DNA of 64,000 nucleotides from Planctomycetota bacterium (lineage in GTDB: Bacteria > Planctomycetota > UBA1135). The stretch lies in contig SHNF01000017.1 of assembly GCA_004295085.1 (NCBI GenBank), positions 270,565 to 334,564 on the forward strand, in the 5' to 3' direction. Position 1 is the first letter of the stretch. Every line of letters starts with the position of its first letter. The notes beneath the pieces are model-generated. The model saw only the letters and a program-made list of their open reading frames with translations. It was not told where the DNA came from and did not search any database. A program made the position numbers and the translations under genes. This document shows, in pieces, positions 56,925 through 64,000 of this stretch.

Positions 56925-59746
56925 GCTTCGGCGTCCGCATCCACGGCTGCGGCCGCGCGCGCCTGCTCCAGGAACAGGACGCTGCCGGAGAAGTCCTTCT
57001 TGCGGCTCACGCGCTTGCGCGGCAGCAGGAACAGCGCCTCCCAGGCCGGGAACGCGGCCACCCGCCGCTGCGTCGGCGCGTGGCCCAGGCGCATCGTGCC
57101 GTACCAGCCGTCGGCCGTGTCGCGCGCATCCGCGCGCACGCCGGCGAAGTGGCCGGCGCGCAGCTGCTGCACCAGCGTGCGCACGGTCTCCACCACGCCG
57201 GCGCGCACGCCGGCCCACACCTCCGGGCGCGTGCCCGAGCCGTACCCGCCCGCGCTGGCCGTGCCGGCGTAGGTCACCCCGGGGTGCACGCGCACCGCCT
57301 CGGCGCTCAGCTCGCGGTGCGCGAACTGGGGCAGGGTCTCCATGCGCAGCAGGTAGAGGGCGTTCTGGAGGGCCTGGCCGCGCAGGAACGCGTTGGCGTC
57401 GCTGCGCTGGGCCACGCTCCCGGTCTTGTAGTCGGTCACGCGCGCGCAGCCGTCCCCGATCAGGATGCGGTCGGCGCGGCCGCGGATGGACACGCGCAGC
57501 CCGTCCAGGTCGATGTCGCCGTCGAGACGGAGTTCCAGCAGCTCGGGCTGCACGCACATGGGTCCGGCGCCGATCTTGGCGTCGTCCAGGCCGGCGCGCA
57601 GGCGCTGCGCGTCCCATTCCAGGAAGCGCAGGATGGCGGACTGCCAGCGCTCGCGCTCGTGGGCCAGCCAGGAGGCGTGCTCCGGGTGCCCGGGGTCCTC
57701 GTAGAGCGGCGCCAGCTCCTCCACGCTGGCCGCCGCGGCGCGCTCGCAGGCTCCGTCCAGGCCGTGCGCGTACGCGCGCTGCAGCACCGCGTGCACCGCG
57801 CTGCCCAGACGGTCCGGCGCCGGCCCCGGCTGGCGCGCGCGCACCCGCTCCGGCACGCCCAGGACGTGGCGGAAGAAGCAGGCCATGGGCCGGCGGCCGT
57901 AGTCCTCCAGGCGGCTGACGGTGAGGTCCGCGGCGAAGTCGCGCTCCTGTGGCGCGACGCGTCCGTCGAAGCGCAGGTCGGGCGAATCCCAGGAGTCCAC
58001 GACGCGGATCCAGCCGGGCGCCGGGCCGAGCAGGGCCGCCGCGGCCGCGCTGGCGGCGCACAGCTCGCCGGCCGCGGCGCCGGCGGGGCCGGCGCGCGCC
58101 AGCGCCAGGCAGGCGTCTTCGGTGGTGGCGGCGCCGGACTGCACGCGGCGCGCGGCCGCGTCCAGCGGGTCGCCGGGCACCGGCTCGAAGGACAGCGGCG
58201 CGCCGAGGAAGCGCTCCACTTGCCGGCGCGCCGGCGACTCGGCCAGCGCCGCCCCGTCCGCGTCCGCGTGCTGGCGCAGGACCAGCAGGCGCTCGCCGGC
58301 GGTGCGCAACGCCAGCTCCAGGAGCTGGCGCTCCTCCTCGCGCCCGTCGCGGCGCAAGGGCAGCGGATCGGGCAGGCCGCGCGCCAGCTGTGCGCGCGCG
58401 CCATCCGGCAGGAAGCCGCCGTCCTGCAGCGGCCGCGGGATCGAGCCCGCGTGCAGCCCGAGCAGGACCACGCGCCGGAAGCGCAGCCCGCGCGCCTGCT
58501 GGAAGTCGAGCACCGCCAGGCCGCCGCCGTCACGGCGCTCCCAGGGACGCACACCGCCCGACTGCACGGCTTCGCGCAGCAGCGCCGCCGGATCCTGCTC
58601 GGACGCCAGCGCGGCGGCGGCGGCCGCCTCCTGCCAGGCCCGGCGCAGCGGTCCGGCCACGCTCTCGTCCGGCACGCGCGCCAGGGCCGTGGCCAGCACG
58701 TCGGCCGCGTCGAAGCCGCGGAAGCGCGCCAGCAGCTCGCTGGCGGCCGGCTGCAGGTGCAGCGGCCGCTCGCCGGCGGAATCGACCGCGCCGGACAGCC
58801 CGAGCGCGTCCAGGAGCGGGCCGAGATGGGGCAGGTAAGGCCCGAGCGAGCGCGCGATCAGCGCCATTTCCTCGAGCGCGACGCCGTCACGCTGCCACAG
58901 CCGCAGCGCGCGCAACGCTTCCTCCAGCTCGGCGCGCGGGCCGCGCAGGCTGCGCGCGGACGCGGCCGGCGCCGGCACCGGCTCCGCCACCAGCGCGGTC
59001 ACCGTGCTCGGGTTCAGGGACGCCAGCATGCGCGCGGCCGGCGCCAGGGCCGGCGCGGGATCGTCGCCCGGCGCGTGCGCGAACAGCTGCACCTCTCCGG
59101 CGCGCGCCAGCGTGCGCACCAGGCGGCGCCAGCGGCCCACCAGCTCGCTGAAGCCGAACAGCGCGATCGGGGGCAGGGGCGCGGCGTGCCGCTGCAGCGC
59201 TTCCCGCACGCGGCGCACCAGGTCGAACTCGTCCTCCAGGTCGGCCGCGATCACCGCCAGGCGCCAGCGCCGGAAGGCCTCGAGCAGGAGCTGGGTCTCC
59301 CGCGGCAGTTGCTTGAGTCCGCCGGCATCCGGCCGCGGCTCGTTGCGCTCGGGCGCACCGAAGCCGGCCTCGCGCAGCTCGCGGAAGGCCGGCAGCACGT
59401 GGCCGGCCATGCCGGCGAACGGCAGCCAGGCGCGGCCCGCGGGCAGCTCGGCCAGCGCCCGGCGCGCCAGCGCCGCGGCCGCGACCGTGCTCAGGCGCGC
59501 GCCCGGGTTCAGCCCGCAGCGCGCGGCCAGCGCCTGCGCCAGGCCGGCCGGCTCGAAGAACGCCAGGCCGAGCCGGGAGCCGCCGCCGGCGGCGAGCGCG
59601 CGCTGCAGCATCCGGCGCAGGCGGCGCGTCGGCGTCACGATCCAGACCGGTCGCAGCGGGGCGCCGGCGCGCAGCGCATCGAGGGCCGCGCGCAACGCCG
59701 CCTCCAGCGCCTGCGTGTCCGGATGGCAGAAAACCTGCAGTCCCAC
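56921..59746 (-). CDS. addB: AddB-like ATP-independent nuclease/helicase partner
   Basis: The protein has 941 residues. The N-terminal half resembles a decayed helicase without Walker A, as in AddB (VWIVTPTRRLRRMLQRALAA, PPIALFGFSELVGRWRRLV, LDFQQARGLRFRRVVLLGL). The C-terminal nuclease has TVSRLEDYGRRPMACFFRHV, then RGRADRILIGDGCARVTDYK followed by TGS, the D-x-K centre of the PDDEXK_1 family. The Cys residues for the iron-sulfur staple of classical AddB are not obvious. GTG at 59746 is an inferred start. It is the first gene of addB-addA-phosphodiesterase. Confidence 0.8.
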   Translation of the reverse strand: MGLQVFCHPDTQALEAALRAALDALRAGAPLRPVWIVTPTRRLRRMLQRALAAGGGSRLGLAFFEPAGLAQALAARCGLNPGARLSTVAAAALARRALAELPAGRAWLPFAGMAGHVLPAFRELREAGFGAPERNEPRPDAGGLKQLPRETQLLLEAFRRWRLAVIAADLEDEFDLVRRVREALQRHAAPLPPIALFGFSELVGRWRRLVRTLARAGEVQLFAHAPGDDPAPALAPAARMLASLNPSTVTALVAEPVPAPAASARSLRGPRAELEEALRALRLWQRDGVALEEMALIARSLGPYLPHLGPLLDALGLSGAVDSAGERPLHLQPAASELLARFRGFDAADVLATALARVPDESVAGPLRRAWQEAAAAAALASEQDPAALLREAVQSGGVRPWERRDGGGLAVLDFQQARGLRFRRVVLLGLHAGSIPRPLQDGGFLPDGARAQLARGLPDPLPLRRDGREEERQLLELALRTAGERLLVLRQHADADGAALAESPARRQVERFLGAPLSFEPVPGDPLDAAARRVQSGAATTEDACLALARAGPAGAAAGELCAASAAAAALLGPAPGWIRVVDSWDSPDLRFDGRVAPQERDFAADLTVSRLEDYGRRPMACFFRHVLGVPERVRARQPGPAPDRLGSAVHAVLQRAYAHGLDGACERAAAASVEELAPLYEDPGHPEHASWLAHERERWQSAILRFLEWDAQRLRAGLDDAKIGAGPMCVQPELLELRLDGDIDLDGLRVSIRGRADRILIGDGCARVTDYKTGSVAQRSDANAFLRGQALQNALYLLRMETLPQFAHRELSAEAVRVHPGVTYAGTASAGGYGSGTRPEVWAGVRAGVVETVRTLVQQLRAGHFAGVRADARDTADGWYGTMRLGHAPTQRRVAAFPAWEALFLLPRKRVSRKKDFSGSVLFLEQARAAAAVDADAEA

Positions 59747-59773
59747 GCCCGCGAATGTAGCCGCTCCGGAGCC

Positions 59774-59779
59774 TAGACT
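59774..59779 (+). promoter_or_regulatory. -10-like hexamer TAGACT
   Basis: TAGACT ends 12 bases before the ATG at 59792. It is identical to the hexamer before the ferredoxin and HTH-Mop genes. No matching -35 was identified. Confidence 0.3.
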
Positions 59780-59791
59780 GCCTGCTCCTGC

Positions 59792-60301
59792 ATGAACCGC
59801 AACGCCGCCCTTCTTCTTCTTCCGGCCGCGCTCCTGGCCGCCGCGGCCCTTTCCCCAGCCTTCCAGGACGCGGAGCCAGCCCCCGCTGCGGCTCCGGCCG
59901 CGCCGGAGGAGATCCGGATCGTGGTGCTGCCGCCGCAGCGCACGCCGCACTGGGACACCGTGGTCGTGGACCACGACCTGCCGGAGCGCCTGCTGGTCGT
60001 TCCGCAAGGACAGCGCTTCGTGCTCACCGACCTCCTGGTCACCACGCACGACTATTTCCGCGACCAGGCTGCCTCGGCGGACGACCGCCTGTGGCTGGAG
60101 GGGGTCTCCGGCGCGCGCCGGAGCGTGGTCTTCGACGCCCTTTCCGGCGAGCTCGACCTGCCTCTGCACTGGGAGACCGGCGTCGCCTTCGGTCCCGGGG
60201 ACGAAGTCTGGTTCAGCTACAAGTTCGCCGGCGACGGCAAGAGCGACTGGCTGCGCCGCCTGCACTACAGCGGCTACTTCGAAGCCGCCGGCGCCGAGTA
60301 A
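59792..60301 (+). CDS. Small exported protein of unknown function
   Basis: The protein has 169 residues. A signal peptide (MNRNAALLLLPAALLAAAAL) precedes an Ala/Pro-rich stretch and a beta-rich domain (RLLVVPQGQRFVLTDLLVTT, PLHWETGVAFGPGDEVWFSY) that looks like a small jelly-roll or lectin-like sheet. I recognise no family. It is divergent from addB with 45 bases between and converges with the Nudix gene 12 bases later. Confidence 0.55.
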   Translation: MNRNAALLLLPAALLAAAALSPAFQDAEPAPAAAPAAPEEIRIVVLPPQRTPHWDTVVVDHDLPERLLVVPQGQRFVLTDLLVTTHDYFRDQAASADDRLWLEGVSGARRSVVFDALSGELDLPLHWETGVAFGPGDEVWFSYKFAGDGKSDWLRRLHYSGYFEAAGAE

Positions 60302-60313
60302 GGCCGCCCCGGG

Positions 60314-60886
60314 TCAGCCCGCCAGCTCGGCGCGCAGCGCCAGGAGCTTGCGGCCGACGCGCAGCGCGCCTTCCTCTCCCATCCGGCGCAACGCCTCCTC
60401 CAGCCCGAACCAGCGCAGGTCCTCGGATTCCGCGGCGTCCCGGCGCAGCTCCTCCGCGGGATCCGCGACCAGCAGGTAGCGCACGTCCAGGTGGTCGTGC
60501 GCGGCCATCGCTCCCGCAGCGGGGATGGCGTGGATGTCCAGGTCGAAGATCGCCGGCCCGCCCCCGAAAAAGCGCAGCCGCGTCAGGCCGCTCTCCTCGA
60601 ACACCTCGCGCAGCGCGGTCTGCGCCGGGCTGCGCTCGCCCTCGTCATGGCCGCCAAGCTGCAGCCAGCGCCCGAGCTTGCGGTGATGATGCAGCAACAG
60701 GCGTTCCAGTCCCGGATCGGTCACGAAGGCGCTGGCCGTCACGTGTCCAGGAAGCGTGTCGCGGTGCCACCACGACTCCGTGCCGGCCACATGCGCCAGG
60801 ATCCGCGCCCGGAACTCCTCCTCGCGCTCGTCCGCCGGCCGGTAACGGCGCAGCTCCGCGACCAGGACCAGCTGCGGCTCGTTCAT
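60314..60886 (-). CDS. NUDIX hydrolase
   Basis: The protein has 190 residues. The Nudix box lies in LQLGGHDEGERSPAQTALRE followed by VFEESGL; the REVxEExGL metal-binding half is intact, while the first Glu of the G-x5-E element is displaced by one residue. DHLDVRYLLVADP and ESEDLRWFGLEEALRRM are typical C-terminal parts. It would cleave a nucleoside diphosphate linked to another group; the substrate is unknown. The ATG overlaps the BCCP stop, so it belongs to the carboxylase operon. Confidence 0.85.
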   Translation of the reverse strand: MNEPQLVLVAELRRYRPADEREEEFRARILAHVAGTESWWHRDTLPGHVTASAFVTDPGLERLLLHHHRKLGRWLQLGGHDEGERSPAQTALREVFEESGLTRLRFFGGGPAIFDLDIHAIPAAGAMAAHDHLDVRYLLVADPAEELRRDAAESEDLRWFGLEEALRRMGEEGALRVGRKLLALRAELAG

Positions 60887-61434
60887 GCCAGCTCGATCAG
60901 GGGCTGGCCTTCCGCCACCTCCGCCCCGTCGTCCACCAGGAAGCCGCGCACGCGCGCGCGCTCGGGCCCGCCGTACTTGACCGGATTGAAGGTCTTCATG
61001 ACCTCCAGCAGGCCGACGGTCTTGCCCTCGCCCAGCTCGTCGCCCACGTTCACGTACTGCGGCGCCTTCGGCTCGGGCCGGCGCCAGAAGCGTCCCGCCT
61101 GCGGCGAGAGCAACAGCTTCAGGCCGGACGCGGCGGCCGCCGGCGCCGGCGCGGGGCCGGCGGTCTCGGCGCGCAGCGTGAACAGCGCCGTGCCGAAGCC
61201 GACGGGCAGGTGCTTGCGCTCCGGCGGGGGCGTGAGGACGTAGCCGGCCACGCCATCCGGCAGCAGCAGGCGGTAGGAGCGCTCGAGCACCACCAGCACG
61301 CCGGCCGTTTCCCGCGGCCCGCGGCGCGCGCCGGCCGCCGGCGCCTGCGCGTAACAGCCGACTCCGGGAGACAGCAGCTCCCAGCCGTCCCCGGAGGACA
61401 AGGGGCGCGCTTTCAGGAACAGGGTGTCGTCCAT
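60883..61434 (-). CDS. Biotin carboxyl carrier-like protein with extra N-terminal domain
   Basis: The protein has 183 residues. The C-terminal 80 residues form a biotinyl/lipoyl domain; LLEVMKTFNPVKY carries the probable biotinylated Lys (K147), and VNVGDELGEGKTVGLLE precedes it. The first 90 residues are a beta-rich part of no family I can name, and an Ala/Pro hinge at about 92-102 joins the two. The next gene upstream on this strand encodes a carboxyltransferase subunit, so the carrier would serve an acyl-CoA carboxylase. No biotin carboxylase is in the window. Confidence 0.82.
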   Translation of the reverse strand: MDDTLFLKARPLSSGDGWELLSPGVGCYAQAPAAGARRGPRETAGVLVVLERSYRLLLPDGVAGYVLTPPPERKHLPVGFGTALFTLRAETAGPAPAPAAAASGLKLLLSPQAGRFWRRPEPKAPQYVNVGDELGEGKTVGLLEVMKTFNPVKYGGPERARVRGFLVDDGAEVAEGQPLIELA

Positions 61435-61474
61435 GCAGGCACCCGGCGGAATTCCAGACCGCGGCCGGCGCGCG

Positions 61475-63211
<1,737 letters not shown>

Positions 63212-63364
63212 GCGCTCGACATCTTGGAGCCGCGGCAGCCTGCCTGCCAGCGCCGTCGCGCACGGCCGCCCGGGACCTGGAGTACGCGAGCGCCGCGCGG
63301 AAGGAGCGAGGAAGAAGCGGCGCCGACCCGCCGTCCCATGACGGAGACGGGGCCGGCGAGCCCC

Positions 63365-63372
63365 AAGGAGGT
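63365..63372 (+). promoter_or_regulatory. Canonical Shine-Dalgarno sequence AAGGAGGT
   Basis: AAGGAGGT lies five bases before the ATG at 63378. It is the only full-length match I noticed in the window, where most first genes have weak or no ribosome site. It fixes the start of the following gene. Confidence 0.7.
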
Positions 63373-63377
63373 ACGGC

Positions 63378-63869
63378 ATGAGCTGGAGAATGACTTTGCT
63401 GTTGCTGGCGCCCCTGGGCGCGTGTGCGACCGCGGCCAAGTCGGCCGCGGAGCAGGGACAGGCGCTGCAGCACGACCTGGTGCAGGTCGTGGACGTGGAA
63501 TACACCGACGCGACGGTGTTGGTGCACGCCTTGCAGTCGACGCTCACGGAAAACGAGGAAGGCGGCTTGCGCGTCGCGGCCGACCCGCGGAGCAACCGCA
63601 TCCTTCTGTCCGGATCCGCGGACGCCGTGGAGCGCGCGGTCGGCGTCATCGAGCGTCTCGACCGCCCGCAGACGGAGCACGTGGCGGTGCTGCGGCTCGA
63701 GAACATCCATGCGCAGGAGCTCGCTTCCGTGCTGACCATGCTCCTGCAGGAGCGTACCGTGATGGCGTACGGGCAGCACCATCTGCTGGCCACGGGCACG
63801 GAGGAGGAACTGGCGCGGATGCGGGAGCTGGTGGCCGAGCTCGATCGCACGGCTGGCGAGGATTCCTGA
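63378..63869 (+). CDS. Small lipoprotein with secretin N-domain-like repeats
   Basis: The protein has 163 residues. The lipobox LGAC gives a lipidated Cys at 16. The mature part has a clear secretin N-domain pattern: [52 protein letters not shown] second, partial copy follows ([40 protein letters not shown]). In type II and III systems these domains form the periplasmic vestibule of the outer-membrane channel, but here there is no channel domain. It may cap or assist a secretin encoded elsewhere. It begins with an unusually strong ribosome site. Confidence 0.75.
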   Translation: MSWRMTLLLLAPLGACATAAKSAAEQGQALQHDLVQVVDVEYTDATVLVHALQSTLTENEEGGLRVAADPRSNRILLSGSADAVERAVGVIERLDRPQTEHVAVLRLENIHAQELASVLTMLLQERTVMAYGQHHLLATGTEEELARMRELVAELDRTAGEDS

Positions 63870-64000
63870 TCGAATACTGGCCCCTTTGGGTGGGTTGGAT
63901 TGCGGAGAAGCTTGTGTAACCGGGAGGGGGTCTGAGCGTGATCCGTGGAGCTGCGAGCACTGTCTCCCACCGACTCCGCCATGACGCGCTTCACGCCTCC
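63870..64000. other. Window end without a supported gene
   Basis: The last 131 bases hold no complete gene. An ATG at 63979 and a GTG near 63939 open short frames that run off the end, and either might start the next gene, but nothing supports a call. Confidence 0.4.

Overview
The window is very GC-rich, densely coding bacterial chromosome. I count 52 protein genes. I see no rRNA or tRNA gene, insertion sequence, prophage or CRISPR array, and no gene-free stretch longer than 300 bases. Signal peptides, lipoproteins, a SpoIID protein, outer-membrane-associated families (TIGR03545/TIGR03546, a secretin N-domain lipoprotein), ECF sigma factors beside membrane partners and FG-GAP propeller proteins suggest an environmental bacterium with a Gram-negative envelope. 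A planctomycete-like or similarly deep-branching lineage would fit, but no marker in the window settles this. Menaquinone probably comes from the futalosine-type route, judging from ubiE, ubiX and an mqnP-like ubiA together.

Layout. 1-7.7 kb: the end of DNA polymerase IV, a secreted seven-blade FG-GAP protein, an ECF sigma factor followed by a membrane vWA protein with an anti-sigma-like head, and an exported two-repeat protein that looks like a decayed metallopeptidase. 7.7-16.2 kb: rmuC, a PhoD-like phosphatase, a PLP aminotransferase, an SH3 protein, and a minus-strand ruvB-spoIID-tgt run. 16.4-19.6 kb: a 1050-residue lipoprotein behind a candidate sigma-54 promoter. 19.7-26.0 kb: a tightly overlapping operon, ubiE-CPBP-ubiX-mqnP-holA-mutL-Mut7C, joining quinone synthesis to DNA replication and repair. 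26.1-31.5 kb: two exported unknowns, then an M16 peptidase pair coupled to miaA. 31.5-41.1 kb: a TIGR03546-TIGR03545-phosphatase operon, a TMTC-like glycosyltransferase with TPRs, a DUF1028-M28 fusion, and a zinc ribbon-LemA-M48 operon. 41.1-48.8 kb: a five-cluster ferredoxin, a second FG-GAP protein behind an ECF sigma and a membrane coiled-coil protein, then a PLP enzyme, an aldo/keto reductase and panB. 48.8-52.5 kb: a molybdate-type ABC locus with two binding proteins and a fused HTH-Mop regulator. 52.6-59.7 kb: addB-addA and a phosphodiesterase. 59.8-64 kb: an exported unknown, an acyl-CoA carboxylase pair with a Nudix gene, and a secretin N-domain lipoprotein.

Genes in one direction commonly overlap by four bases (ATGA, GTGA), so translational coupling is the usual arrangement. 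Strong hairpins close several units (2049-2077, 5640-5675, 31525-31563, 42389-42427, 45618-45641). Many first genes have a TATCCT, TAGGAT or TAGAMT hexamer close to the start codon and little Shine-Dalgarno sequence, which suggests short-leader or leaderless transcripts.

The most notable points are the HTH-Mop regulator whose perfect inverted repeat abuts its own start codon, the sigma-54-like promoter that would start transcription at a perfect hairpin, the DUF1028-M28 fusion, the tandem degenerate peptidase, the five-cluster ferredoxin with an unrecognised central domain, and the aminotransferase lacking the usual PLP-contacting aspartate.
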